Shown here piece by piece: positions 47,531-60,100 of a DNA stretch of 64,000 nt. Made by a program: the position numbers and the translations under genes. Within the stretch, counting starts at the first letter, position 1, and the number at the start of each line of letters is the position of its first letter. Source of the DNA: Papiliotrema nemorosa (Eukaryota > Basidiomycota > Tremellomycetes > Tremellales > Rhynchogastremaceae); the NCBI GenBank assembly GCA_032158125.1, contig JASKOT010000001.1:1116001-1180000 (forward strand), written 5' to 3'. The notes below the pieces were generated by a model. It did no database searches and was not told the DNA's origin. It saw nothing but the letters and a program-made list of their open reading frames with translations.

Positions 47531-49319
47531 TTAGGCAATAGAGCCATCGGCGAGCTTGGCGGCGTAGTAGAGGACCATCTCTCGGACCTAGATTATCAGC
47601 ACTGCTTCTGTATCGCGGAGCATGACCACTTACACCTTGTCGGACGGTCCACTGGGGTTGCCACTTGAGCTGCTCCTTGGCTCGGCTGGTGTCGGCTCGT
47701 CGTCGCTGAGGGTCGTCGACGGGCATGTCCTTGTGGATGATGCCGACTCGCTTGGCAAGAGGGTTTCCTTGCTCCTTTTGGACCTCCTCGACAATGTCCT
47801 AGTGTGTCAGCCCGTGTTTTCTCTTGACGCTGTATCAACTCACTCGGACAGCCTCGGCAAACTCGAGGATGGTGAACTCGTGGGAAGAACCAATGTTGAC
47901 GGGTCGGGTCTCGTCACCGTTCATGAGGAGGATCAAACCATCGACCAAATCGTGAACGTATTGGAAGGATCGGGTTTGGTTTCCGTCACCGTAGACGGTC
48001 ATGTCCTCACCCTTGAGGGCTTGGATGATGAAGTTGGAAACGACTCGACCATCGTAAGGGTTCATTCGGGGACCGAAAGTGTTGAAGATTCGGGCAACCC
48101 GAACCTCGACGTTGTCTTGTCGCATGTAACCGTAGGTAAGGGTCTCGGCGACTCGCTTACCCTCATCGTAACAAGCTCGGGGACCGATACAGTTGACGTG
48201 ACCCCAGTAGTCCTCTCGTTGAGGGTGCTCCTCTGGGTCACCGTAGACCTCGGAGGTCGAGGTGATGAGGAATCGAGCCTTGGTTCGCTTGGCAAGACCA
48301 AGCATGTTCAAGGTACCCATGAACGAAGTCTTGATGGTCTTAACGGCGTTGTATTGGTAGTGAGGGGGCGAGGCGGGACAGGCAAGGTGGTAGATTTCTG
48401 CCCTCAACAAGTAATACCTACTTTTTGGGGAGACGACTCACGGTCAACCTCAATGAGGAAGGGCTCGACGACATCGTGTCGGACCATCTCGAAGTTGGGG
48501 TGGCCAACCCAGTGCGAGACGGTGGTTCGGGAACCAGTGAAGAAGTTGTCAAGAACGGTGACTTCGTGACCGAGGAGCATGAGTCGGTCGACCAAGTGCG
48601 AACCGACGAAACCGGCACCACCAGTGACTGCTCTCAGCACGAGAATGAAACGTATCAAAGAGGCACCACTCACTCAGGATTCGCTTTCGCTCAGCGTTGG
48701 GGAGGAGCTTGACAGGGGGGAACTTGGCAACGGTGGTGTATTGGATAGAGTGGGTGTCCTTGTTGTAGTGGGACTCGGATCCGTAGTCCTTGGAAGTACC
48801 GGTGACATTCTTGGTGTTGTCACCCTCCTTGACGTAGGCAGGGGCCTATAAGTCAGCGGTTGATCTCGATGGCAAAGGAGGTCAAGGCGGTTCAGGGGCT
48901 GGGAGGCGAGAAAAAGTTGGAGAAGCCAAAAGGACGCCCAGGAATGAGTTGCACAGCTGTGCCTCTGCGAAAAGGCGCTCTCAGGCCTCATTCCTGAATG
49001 CAAAAAAGCTGGATTTTGCGAGCCTAGGCAGACCGATTTGATCCGAGTATGAGAACGGGTTGGAAAGGGGCTAATCAGGTAGCACAACTCACAAGGTAGA
49101 GGCTTCGGAGGGTGTCGACCTCGACTCGCGAGTCAAAGCCGAATCGCTCGTGACCGACTTCGGTGATGTTCTTCTCCTGTGCAAGTCAGCACAAGCTCTC
49201 GAGCTGATCAGGTGGATTTTTGGGGGAAAGTTGAGCGAGGTGACAATCGGCCATTTCTGGCGATCCACCAGTGGTAGTCGGAATACTTCACTCACGACGG
49301 GGGCAGTACCCATAGACAT
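47531..49319 (-). CDS. UXS1: UDP-glucuronate decarboxylase (UDP-xylose synthase)
   Basis: Converts UDP-glucuronate to UDP-xylose, needed for xylosylated capsule and glycolipids. Exons: 49319-49296, 49176-49093, 48845-48674, 48627-48442, 48397-47844, 47798-47634, 47587-47531; 413 aa. It is a short-chain dehydrogenase/reductase with an NAD-binding [10 protein letters not shown] near residue 100, [14 protein letters not shown], and the catalytic YDEGKR (YxxxK). There is no membrane anchor, as in the cytosolic fungal enzymes. Intron 2 (48846-49092, 247 nt) is by far the longest intron in this region and holds an inverted repeat. Confidence 0.96.
48939..48996 (-). other. Inverted repeat inside UXS1 intron 2
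   Basis: A perfect 10-bp stem (CAGGAATGAG with CTCATTCCTG) encloses a 38-nt loop. The loop contains a second small hairpin (GCG-CCTTTT-CGC within GCCT/AGGC) and a 12-bp palindrome, GCACAGCTGTGC. The whole lies in the middle of the only long UXS1 intron. It could be a folded intronic RNA or a protein-binding site; the sequence alone does not decide. Confidence 0.4.
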
Positions 49320-50652
49320 GTTGTATGAGAGTGTATGAAAGAGAGTGTGTGTGTAAGAGAGAGAGGTGAAAGGCAAGATTGGTGGGGATGAGAAAGAGGG
49401 ATAGATATAGCTAATCGCTGGACGTGAACGGGGGGGATGGGATGGGTAGATCCAAAAAAGTCGCGCCCCCCTCCCTTCCCCCTCCCTCCCCTGTTCGACG
49501 CGACGGGCAATTTCCCACCTCGGGGCGTGGGTATAGTTTATTACGTAACCCGAAACCATTCCCTGATCTACACCCCCCCTCTCTCTCTTCGGCTCCCACC
49601 AGATATCACCGTCCGTGTGGCACACCTCTATCCCATTCCCATGCTCTCTCTTATCCTGCTCGCCATCCTGAACAACGTGCTTGCCACGAGCGATCCACCT
49701 GAAAGAGGATATCGTTACTCTTCCGTATTCAGCGGTAGCGGATACGCACAAACGGATAGGGTGCAAGTGCCGCAATAAGCTTTTCCGGAGTTTCTTCAGG
49801 AACCACAATGGCGGTTGGTCGAAGCAAATGTCACGAGTAAAGTTGTTGACGAGCGAAACCGAGCCCTAAGTCTGTCTGGGCTCGCGCTTGCCCGACTGCA
49901 ATTTGATGCCGACTGCACAAGGTCTCACAAGCCTGGTCTCGAGGCTGCAGGATCGGCGTGCGGCTTGTATCCACGTGGACATCTGTCTCTCCGGGGGAAG
50001 ATCGATGAGCGATCAGTCCGCTGCCAAAGTCGTATGGCATGGGCGTCTGCCTTGTCACTGTTGCCTCAGAAACCAGTTGCGTGACGGGGATGCGAACTCG
50101 CAAGCGAATAGCCCATCTTCTGTCCGGAATGGATGCGCATTGTGATAAATCCAGGCGGGAACACCCATTGCTACAAAGCGAGCTGCACCTCAAAGATATA
50201 AAGGAGTATCATGGGGTCTGCACAATAGCATATCTCTGCGCCTCGGGCTGCTCTGGCCATGCATAAAGAGGACTGTGAGATCAAGAGGTCAGAAAGGGGT
50301 GCCACTTTGGATCGGAGGGGGATGACGAGGTAGATTTTGGGCGGCCAAACGGGTGCAATGCGTCGAAACGGCGAGGGGTCCAATTGCCTTGCAACCTCTC
50401 CATTCAACAACTCATTTCTTGCATTGTCATACCCCCTCTGCACCTGTCTCTTGTACAATAATCTAGAAGCCAATCTTGTGCGATCATCCATTGCACGTGG
50501 GCCAACGCTCGGCTATCTGTCATCTCCAGCAAATCGTGTGTGACCCAAAATCTTCCACGTCTGAAACGCCTATCGCTTACCAAGCCCTATCTCCAGTCAT
50601 CCACCCCTTCTCACCACCTGTCCATCTTGTGCGGACCTAGACACATGCGGAA
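49320..50652. promoter_or_regulatory. Divergent promoter of UXS1 and His-Asp-tail gene
   Basis: About 1.33 kb, the largest internal intergenic gap. It holds CT/GA-rich tracts near 49332-49372 and 49568-49588, and a TATAAAGG at 50197 on the + strand. One tiny open frame with a signal-like start lies at 49641-49778. Confidence 0.5.
49641..49778 (+). CDS. Possible 45-aa signal-peptide-like frame
   Basis: A single-exon frame begins MLSLILLAILNNVLATS, which has the hydrophobic core and small residues of a signal peptide. It then runs 28 hydrophilic residues to a stop. There is no family match, no Cys and no spliced extension, so it may be chance. It lies in the UXS1 upstream region. Confidence 0.15.
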   Translation: MLSLILLAILNNVLATSDPPERGYRYSSVFSGSGYAQTDRVQVPQ

Positions 50653-52460
50653 ATGACATCTCCACCACTCGATCTCGCCGACTCGGGCGACGGTGATCTT
50701 GACGACATTGTCAACGGGATAGGACGTGATCCAAACGCAGATCGGGATTCTGACCATTATGGTCCCGGTGCAGGAGGTAAAAAGCGTAAAGTACCCGCTT
50801 TTGGTCCGATAGGCCGTCAGGAAGACCATCAGTTTCCACATGACAATATCCCAGCCAACGACTCGACGCCTCGAATCTACCCTGTTCGATATCGCAACCC
50901 CCGTTCGACGGCAGCTACAAATTGCTCATTCCGCAAGGCTCTGTATTTACGGCGTAAAGCTGCCCTGATCACCCTCTACATCGATGCTCAGAACGCCATC
51001 ATCTCGGGCGCGACGAAACTTGGGCCAAATGGTGAATCACCATTAATGGATGTACCGGCTTTTGAGAAACTCATGTTGGCATTGGAGGATATGGGCATGT
51101 CGGATTGGCCGCCAGATAAGCCTTCTTGGAGGACAAATTGGGATGATTCGGGTGTTGCGAGACCAAAGACGTTGGAGCAGTGGAGGACAAAGTTTGACCA
51201 AAGGGTCAAGGCGAGAGCTGCAATCAAGCCAATGGTGAGGGGCGGATGGGCACCTGAAGGGAGTTTCGAGTTTGAAATGAGAAATTCCGGTACGTCGTGG
51301 CGTGTCAAAACTCCAGTCTCCGCTCATAGACAGCCTCTGATGCTGTACGAGCCAAAGTGAGGGATGAAGCCGCGTTGCACAAGCTGGTCGTCGATTTACG
51401 AGCTATCGCAGTCACCGCCAAACCCGTCACCAAGGCCCTCACACCCACCGTCACGTCTGATAAGCCTCCAGCAAAGTCTGCAAGGACTAGCAAAAGGATC
51501 GAGCATGTCTCGCCGGCCCCTGCACCTGAGCCTGTGCCTCTGAGCCAGACTGCATCCAAGGACAGCGATGGGAAAGTCAAGACGAAGAAGAAAAAGAAGA
51601 AGAGAAGTGTGCTGGCGAATCAAGGTAATCCTCACCATGTCGACAATTGTAAGTGTCATACTTGAGGTCATCCAGATTAGCCTCTCATTGCCAGACCGCC
51701 CGAATCGAAAGGCGGCAACCCATATCGACCCATACGAGCCATATCCACACCACGAATCACTGCTCTTCCCACCTCCTATGCGTCTTCTCGCAGCTGTGCC
51801 ACAGCGAAAGACGGCTCCTCTACCAGGTACAATCAGCGAGACTCGACCCGTTCGACCGGCGGAAGACGACTTTATCTGTTGTTTCTGCGAGATCGACCTG
51901 TTCTACAGCAGTGAGAAGGTGCGGAAAAGGGCGATCCGTCGATTGAAAGAGGAACGCAGGAGGAAGGAGCATATTCGAAGCAAGGCGAAAGATGTCGCAG
52001 AGGGCAAAGGGACGTTAAAGGATGAAGAGAGTGATTACGATGAAGATGAAGAGTGGTGTGGTGATGAAGATGGACACAGTCGCTGCACGTGAGTCATGAC
52101 ACTTCTGACGTATGGTATCTTGGGCTGATGTCCAGGTGCGGAAGACAAATCACAGATCCGCATCGTAGTGTCAAAAGTCGATTGAAACCGCCCGAAACGG
52201 ACCCACCTCATCATCACGACCACGACCACGACCATGACCATCATCACCATCACGACCACCACGATCATGATCACGACCATGACCACGACCACGACCACGA
52301 CGATCATCATCACCATCATCACCACGATCAAGATGACCATGACTATGATCACCATGATCACCATGATCATCACGACCACTACCATGACAATCCCCATCAT
52401 TCGCACAATCACGACCATACACATGGCCATCCTTCATCCCTGGATGACGATCTCGACTAG
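50653..52460 (+). CDS. Protein with CxxC pair and long His-Asp tail
   Basis: Not recognised as a named family. Exons 50653-51289, 51352-51648, 51695-52088 and 52136-52460 give 550 aa. The N-terminus is acidic, with a KKRKV nuclear-localisation-like motif. A globular-looking segment (about 75-212) is rich in Trp and Lys. A Lys-rich linker follows, then a Cys cluster (FICCFCEIDLFY near residue 345, with basic KRAIRRLKEERRRK after it, and CTCGRQI near 443). The last 100 residues are dominated by alternating His and Asp. The Cys clusters suggest metal binding, and the tail would chelate zinc, nickel or copper. Nuclear metal buffering or a zinc-dependent regulator are guesses. Confidence 0.7.
52203..52437 (+). 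repeat. CAYGAY repeat encoding His-Asp tract
   Basis: A degenerate 6-nt repeat (CAC/CAT then GAC/GAT) encodes about 75 residues that are nearly all His or Asp. Translating the opposite strand gives only Val/Met-rich artefacts. Confidence 0.9.
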
Positions 52461-52863
52461 ATACAATACCTACCAGCTCAGCCTTACATCATTCTCATCT
52501 ACATTTTTGCAATCGTATCCTTATCCGACTCTCGTTTGCGCACGTTCCTTTATTCCATCCTTCATTATGCATTGGCTTTTACCTTTCATACAGCTTGGGG
52601 CACCTAGAAGTCACCTTACGGGCTTGAACGGGACAAAAGGCACTCTGTGCAAAGACCAGTTCGAATTTGGACATAACAGAGGATCCTCAACGTCAAAAGG
52701 ACAGAATGCCGAGTGGCCAGCCAGAGTGGCGATTGCTCGTCAGACAGGTCGCAACTGGGGCTGACAACGCAAGGATTTCAATGCATAGAAATATGATGCA
52801 CATGCTGTCGTGCCGAAAGAGAATCATACTGTACGTGAAGGCTCGTCCACTAATGGTCTCCTT
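52461..52863. other. Convergent 3' gap
   Basis: About 400 bp between the His-Asp gene and the first zinc-cluster gene, which face each other. No supported feature. Confidence 0.45.
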
Positions 52864-55800
52864 TCATTCAAACGCTTGCCGTATCTGACCCTGATGCATG
52901 ATATCCGAAATGAGCGACTAAAGATCAGCGCGCGCAAAGCTACCGAGCAAAAGAGCCCCGGTACAGGGTAATGGAGCGTATGAATACGCACATTGTAGTA
53001 GGCTATGAGCTCAGGTGGATTGCCATTGGCCGGAGAAGGTACCCGAACGGCGACGACGCCTTTGGAGTGATCGTCTCGAGATGTATCACCTATTGCCAGC
53101 CCGTTTCTCGAACAACCGGGCAACTGGACTGCATTGGGAGTTATTGAGCAGTCCGAGTCGTCTTCCAGGGCAAGAGTATGCGTAGTACTTGAATCATCTA
53201 GCCCTTCCCCAGCCGAAAGCAAGTCTTGGAGTGCTTCTTCGGTGGAGATCGACAGGGCAGGAGACTGATGATGAGTCGGTTTAACCGTATTCTTGGCCCC
53301 GAACTCACTGGTAGCCTCGCAGGTGATTGATTGGAGACACGCTCTGTGTATTCTGATGTAGACGGATCTACTGTATAAGACGATGTTGCAAGATCTGCTC
53401 TCCATTCGGAGCCGGGCTTGTGTGAGAGCCCAGTCGTCACACCACCGGGCACACTCTTAAAGCCGCCATACGCGGCCTGCAAATCAGGCGTTTGATCTTT
53501 ATACAGCTCAAGCAGCACTTACAAAGGGAGCCGGATGGTATATAGCAGTCGGGGGACAGGATGAGATGGGGGCGACGAGATCTGGGTCATCTGTGACTGC
53601 CTCTTTATACGCAGCCATATCTTGAGCGTTGAGCGTAAAAGGAGTCGTGTTGCGTCCCGGAGGCGATCGCCCAAGCGCGGTGAGTTCCAACCCCAAAATG
53701 ACGTCCGTCATGACATAGATATACGTGTGCATCATTCCTGTCGGTCCCCGCGCGTTGACCTTCTTGCAGTTTGTAATCAGTTCATGAAGGCTTTTCAGGG
53801 TTTGCTCGGAATGAAACAGGGCCACGTCCGACCTTTTAAAGCCGGAATTAGACTTCAAGATGTCAATCTGAAGCCGTCAGGCTACAGCGCATGCTTTTGA
53901 CCGCAGAGCAGTTTTATGCCACTCACGATTGTCCACAGGGGCGACATGTGGGGAGTTCTAGTCATGTATTGTTCCAAAAACGAGCGCTCCTTGATTATCG
54001 ACAGGACGCTTCCGTGCTCGGCGAAGATGAATGGCGGAAAGGTCGGCAGATGCCGGGCATCTAGACGGTGTCGCTTCCATTGCGTATCCATAAGCTCGAT
54101 CAAAGCCAGACCGAACCGCCATAATAACTCCGACCTTTGGTCCGGAAGATGACGATAAGAGGGCTCTTCATCGAGGGGGTGGCTCCTTTGCCACCAAGCT
54201 GGCAGATCTCTGTGCCATTGTAAAAGTTCGTCCAAATACTTGCCGCCAGGTCCGTAGAAGAACAGCGGATCTGCAAGCTTCTCATGAATCCGATGGAAAA
54301 CGATGATTTGTTTGATGAGCCACCGCAGGATATCGAGCTTTGGTTCCGGAGGATACCGTCCTTGATTTATAGGAAAAGAAAGCTCCATGAGTCCTGAGAG
54401 GCATTTCCAGTGCTTGGCTGAGGTGGTTTTGAGCGTCGGATTACCGCTTGGGCACTTGGAGATATGAAAAAAATGGTTGACAAGTGTCGCTGTTGGTCGT
54501 CAACACGTAACGCATTGTGCTGTCATAAAAGCTAGCTCACTAGCAGTAGAGAGGACGAGTTGTTTGCCTATAAGGCCAAATGTGTTCAGCGGCTGAGGAC
54601 CGACTCGATCAACATGTCTAAGCAGCATCAACGCGCAGTGGTGTCCTAAAGTCTGTATCTTTCTTCCGCAGCAATGTATCTGTGGGGTCAATGTTCCCTG
54701 ACATGTCCGCCTTACAGTACATACCATCGCATAGGGAATGCTAAGGGCTCCAAACTCTCCCTGACACTGCAAGCTCTCCGCCTTTTGCGCTGCTTCCCAA
54801 GCAGCGTCTATCCACAATTTGATCAACTTTGTGAGCCTCGAATATGAATGCTCCTCCCGAGAGAGTCGAGCGATCTGTGCTTCGGTCCTCTTCGCCCCTC
54901 GACCGACTTGAAAGCCTGCCACGGCGAAGGTGGCCAGGACGATTGAGAAGCTCAGCCATGGGATCACAGCTCCGGCTGACCGTTTTGAGCGATTTCCCTG
55001 GGTTGCCGCAGTCCACATCCGAACATTCGCGACATGGCGCATCAAATCTTCCTGCGGCAGGATGTCATTCTCAATGCCACTGATCGTCAGCTCTACCGTA
55101 CAGCGCATCGATTCGATTCACTCACGACAAGCCCAAAACTTCGAAGACTTCAATCAAGCGATCCTGCTCGGCGTGCTCGGGGAGTATAGCCAGGGCAAAC
55201 TCGGCGAAGGAATATTGAGGGAAAAAGTGCACCCGAGGCCTAATAGGCGAGTCGAAGATTTCGTCACTCAAGGAGAGTCCGTCTCTCTCTCTAGCCTCGA
55301 AGGGCATCGTTGGGTACTGCAGCTCGTCGTCCTAAATGATCAATAGAATAATCATTCACTTGGGCCTTCTCACACTCACGCTCCCTGTAGATTTTGGCAC
55401 TCCCTCCAGATGAACATGCAATTCTCTTGATAATTCGGTGTCAGCGCCAAATGGAGTCCACTCCGTCCATGTCCTTCCCAAGCCTTGATGTTTGGCCCAG
55501 AATGCTTCCAGTAGGTCCTCTTCGGATTCGGATGACGTCTTCGGAGGGGCTGTGAATACGCGAAAACTCGAGCCGACTCCTTCGTGTGTGGCAGCCCTGA
55601 GGATCGGGTTCGATACTGGAATACCCGATAACAAGTTTGAGGCAAAAGACGTGGTTGGATCAGGCTGGAGTCGGTCCGAGCGATCATTGCAGCGTACACC
55701 GAGGTGGCCCTGATCGATGCCAGCGTCGGTAGGAGTAGTGGATGGAACAGGACAAGATTGAGGCAGACTACTATGTGAGGTGGGAGCAAGTACCGACGGC

Positions 55801-56341
55801 GGCCCAAACAGATGACTAGGACCAGGGAGGATCGAGGAAGATTCGGTCGGTCCGTTATGCGGCTCGGATGTGGACGCGGGAAAGGTTGCATTTTGAGCGA
55901 CCTCGAGGGTGGAGTTCCCTAGTGGAGCAGCACTACCTTGCCCAAGCTCCCACTTGGCAAGAGCCTGCCATTCAGAGTAGGAAAAGGAGGCGTTGGGAGA
56001 GTTCGAGTGGGAGATAGAAATCGTCTTGTGCGGCCCAGTATCGAGTGGAGCCGAGAATACCTGCCCATTTTGGTTGAGACCCGAAAGTATCCTTCTATCC
56101 TGGTTCTCTCGGTATAGCCATGTACAGTCTACTTTGGCCTTGTTACAGCGCTGGCAAGGGTGATAGGGCTCTGCTCCGCACTGATCATTAGCGTTGGGAC
56201 GTCGGATCAACCTGCCCCGCGTTGTTTATCTGCGCATCTGTCGCATGCTTTCTGCGGTTTGGTCACCCGATGACCCTTCCTCTTCTTGGATGGAGGGCGA
56301 GGCACTTCAGACGATACTCCCCCGGGGGCAGCCGTGGACAT
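52864..56341 (-). CDS. Zn2Cys6 fungal-type transcription factor 1
   Basis: DNA-binding regulator of unknown target. Exons: 56341-56216, 56180-55380, 55331-55126, 55079-54725, 54679-54541, 54489-53927, 53867-53523, 53476-53309, 53264-52992, 52917-52864; 1009 aa. The zinc cluster has spacing C-X2-C-X6-C-X7-C-X2-C-X6-C at residues 33-60 and is preceded by a basic PPSKKRKGHRVTKPQK arm. It is completed only if intron 1 (56181-56215) uses a GC donor (GCAGGT). The middle region (RHVANVRMW, LPAWWQRSHPL, HTYIYVMTDVILGLEL) matches the fungal-specific factor domain seen in tremellomycetes. It shares exon structure and sequence with the divergent gene starting at 57161. Confidence 0.85.
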
Positions 56342-57160
56342 CCTGTCAAAGGTTACGGATAGCGATTGTTGTGGTCCAAGACTAGGCTGGCCGGTTGAGA
56401 ACTGATGAGGAAAGTGAGATGCAGTGTGCTAGAAGAGTCCTAAGATATATGTAGTCTTGAGAAGTGTCACGTCGATGCGGGAATCTCGTCATTGCGGCAT
56501 TCTCTCTCCCCCTTTTGATGGCGATGCATCTTGATGGGACCTGAGATCGAGTCGAATCTCACATATTCACAGCAACCCTTCTCAAGCACGTCTGTCATGG
56601 ACGACTCACAGCAATCGCTACTCTGATCTCTTGAGCAGTACAAAGAGCACTCTGACTGAGTGAATGCGATGAAAAGCAATCGACCGCGACATGACTTTGA
56701 AATGCAATGTTTCATGCTCGAATCACCAATACCTGCCCTTGACCCGAGCGCCACAAAGATCGCTATGACGTGAGGTGAAGTTTGGCTCCCTCTTTTACGC
56801 TGACCGCACTCCTGTTTCCTCTTCATATGCTGAGCCCGGTGCACATCGAGACGAGAACCATTCTCAGGATTGCAGATCACCCGGTGAGATGAGGGACTGC
56901 TCATGTTGTCCACCTCTGCTAGAGGGAGCTCTCATGTTGTCGGGAACACATCCCCTCGGATCAACACGGATCATCCCATCAAACCATCAATCAGAAAGAT
57001 TCCCGCCGGCGATGCGTCACAGCCATTCCTGTATATGATTCAAACATGTCCACACACTGTCTTGTTCCCAATCGCGCTCATCTTTCTCACCTCACTACAT
57101 ATAGGATACCGTCAGAAGACCGCCTCTCTCCACTCTTTCGGAAAGTCTGATCAGGTGCCG
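56342..57160. promoter_or_regulatory. Bidirectional promoter of paired zinc-cluster genes
   Basis: About 820 bp between divergent paralogues. It contains a direct repeat CGGATCA-N3-CGGATCA at 56957-56973, so two CGG triplets sit 7 bp apart in the same orientation. Zn2Cys6 proteins typically bind paired CGG triplets, so this could be a site for one of the two factors. Open frames here are not supported as genes. Confidence 0.4.
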
Positions 57161-60100
57161 ATGGACAAGATCACCGGATCCTCGAGGACTGTCAACCCTC
57201 TCGCCCCACCTCGAAAGAAGAGGACATTCAACCCTGATGTCCAGACCAACAAGATCACTAAAGCTCGAACGGCATGTGACAATTGCTCAAAGAGGAAGAA
57301 GCCGGCAAGTTCCCACATCTCGATTGCAAGAGGGTGAAGAGCTAATCATCAGTGTAAACGTCTGTCCGATGGGACTTGCGAGCTGTGCAAAAAGGGAGGA
57401 AGGGAATGTACCTTCATAAGTAAGGACATCCAGGCTAAGAGGAAGAGCGATAAGGGGGCGATACGAGGTGGAAGATCTTCTACGCAACGACCTCCGGTTC
57501 ACGCAACATCGAACAGGGAACACACGACTTTGACGACGAAAAGTGATACCCGCCAGTCTCATAATACGTTCGTCCAGGTGATCAGCGACGATCAGGCAGC
57601 CAGCGAAGAAGTCATCATGTCACAGCCGCCTGGGTATAGCGACGATCCCAATTCTCGTGCAACAGCGCAGTCTTTGACCTCCCCAAGGGCCTCGAAACCT
57701 GCTGCCCCTCTAGCATTTGCGCCCCTGGCGATCGGAGATACGCCGGGCGAAGGCACGCGCTCGTACGGCGACCAGCCCGTCCAGTTCGCTGTCGACCACT
57801 TCCCTCTGTATGAAGGGGGTATATTGCCATCTTTCGTCAAGAAGTTCTGGTCACACCATCGTCGTCTGGAGCTTCCAAAAACCTCGATCTCTCTCAATCA
57901 ACAGTACGCTCAGCTCCCTCGGCTCTTGCAAGAATTATCGATTTATCTTGGCGAACTGTCAGAGCAACGAGGAACCGTAAGTCCATCGAGTCATTTTCCG
58001 TTGTACATGCTGAATAAACACACCTAGGAGGACTCCGAAGAGCAAGCGGACGACTCCGAGTGCATTGCAGAATTTGTCATCGAGACTGAAGATCAGTTCC
58101 TGTCTGCCACCTCAGCTCGCGATCATTTCTTCCCCCACTTTGCGCTGAGTGACTATGCCTTGGCTCTCCTTCCTGCCGAGGCGGTACAGGATGATCTACT
58201 ACAAGCCTTCATACTCTTTGGACCGCTGTAAGTACCTCCCATTTGACAATGCGACGAGAAGACTCACGGGTAGACATCAATCACCCTTAGTGACAGGTGA
58301 CGAAATGAACCGACATCTTGATGTCGTACGGACTTGGCGCCAGAAGAGGCTTTGACAGATACTAAAAAACACTACTCCCGCCAGCTGTCCACCTTGGTCG
58401 AGCCTGGTGGTTGTCTTTGTCGCCTTGAGTATTGGTGCTTATGAGGTCGGGCTTGGCGCATTATTAACCGACGGCCTATACACCTGCATCCCCGCCGAAA
58501 GACGATCCTTTTCCAAAATTGCCAAGCTTTGCGGACTCTGGATAGGCGTTGCTCTTGAGATCATAAAGGTCTACAAGCCAGGCGGCGGAGATCCTAGGAA
58601 TTATGTTACTCAATTTTTGCCATACGCCATGGTGAGCCACCTTCCTGAAGCAAATTCTGCCTAATTGTCTAGTTGATGCGGTGTACGGTCGCCTTCTATC
58701 CCATCCACATTTACATGGAAGTCGTGACCGTGACATTAGCCCATATTTTCGATGTGGGACTTCGTCCTCTGCGCTCGCAGCTGCATGCCAAACGATACCG
58801 CTGTGTCAAGGAGGCTGCACGTAAGTCCCACTTATGGTGGCAGAGATTGCCGTTGGCTGACGCCGCGAAAGGTCTTTTGCTGTTCGTCTCGTGTGATCTC
58901 GATAGCAACAAATGGCAGCGACTCGTCAAGGCGCACTACATTGACAGCACCCGCCGGCTGCTGAAAGTGATGAGTGGACCTGAAACGGCCTTTCAGACTG
59001 GTCAACCTCGAGAGGCGGATGGAGAGATTCTCCTCTTGGATCTCGCCAAGGTCGTCTTAGGAATACGACAGCAGCTGAACAATCGTGATTTCTTCTTCAA
59101 CCCCAGTAGCAGACATCTGGATGATCTACTGAAATGGCATTCGAAGCTGCCTCCATATTGGCTGGAGGATCCTCCCCTCGACACCCAACACCCATGGCTC
59201 ATGACGGCAAGGGATTTCCATAACATTTGGTTCGTCTGGGCGATCATGTTCTTCTTTCAAGCTCGTTGTGCGAACGGACCGGCTTCCGAACGCATTTCTC
59301 AGTTACCTCCCTGCGTTCTATCCGATGAAGGAAGCGTACTATCCATCATGCGATCTACATGGTTCCTCGAAAGTCACTCCTTCGAGAACGCCTTTGGTTT
59401 TGCGCTTCGGCTCGTGAGTAGACTGGAGCCAATCTGGGGTGAGCGAGTCAGGCGAGAACTGACCTTCAAGAAGAGTTTTTTCCTCAAATTTGTCTTGACA
59501 GCTCCCGATTACGAATTTCTTCAATCTCAAAAAGTCCTGCCGAATTTGAGGGAGCTCTGGGCTGGATATACATTGATCTATCTGGACAAACAGTCCTTCG
59601 GGATGTCCTGCGCGATTCAGGCAATTGGTGAAATCATCGATTCGCTCGAATCGACCTTGTTAGGCTGCCCAGCGCCCTCCAGCAATCGGACTATCTTTGA
59701 ACTGCATCCTGACGACGCATCCAGGTTCACGGTGGTAGACGACAATAATCCTCAGGTGGAAATCTCCGATTCATCGATCGACGCGATACCGGTCTCGTAT
59801 CCTAATGATATCGTCCGTCTTAGCAGATCAACATGAAAAGCCTGAAGGCTGATTTTCTAGGGTCCCGATGCAAGGGCGATTAGTCATTCTTCCCGCGGCG
59901 ACATGGACGCGCCAGCGAGCGGTGGGCAGCTGCATTCTCTCGGTAGCTGGCAAAATCAACCGGTTCCTTGGGTCTATCCGTTGTCCGAGACTGGCAAAGA
60001 CATGCTTAAGGTGAGTTCGCTCATATGGTTGTCATTAACGGTGTTAGCAGCCTCATCCGTCAGGAGTTCCAACCGGACCTTGTCAGCAGCGAGTGTCTAC

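Noticed and set aside
52035..52430. Val/Met-rich open frame opposite the His-Asp tract
   Set aside because: It is the reverse complement of a GAY/CAY repeat; the hydrophobic composition is an artefact of the sense coding.
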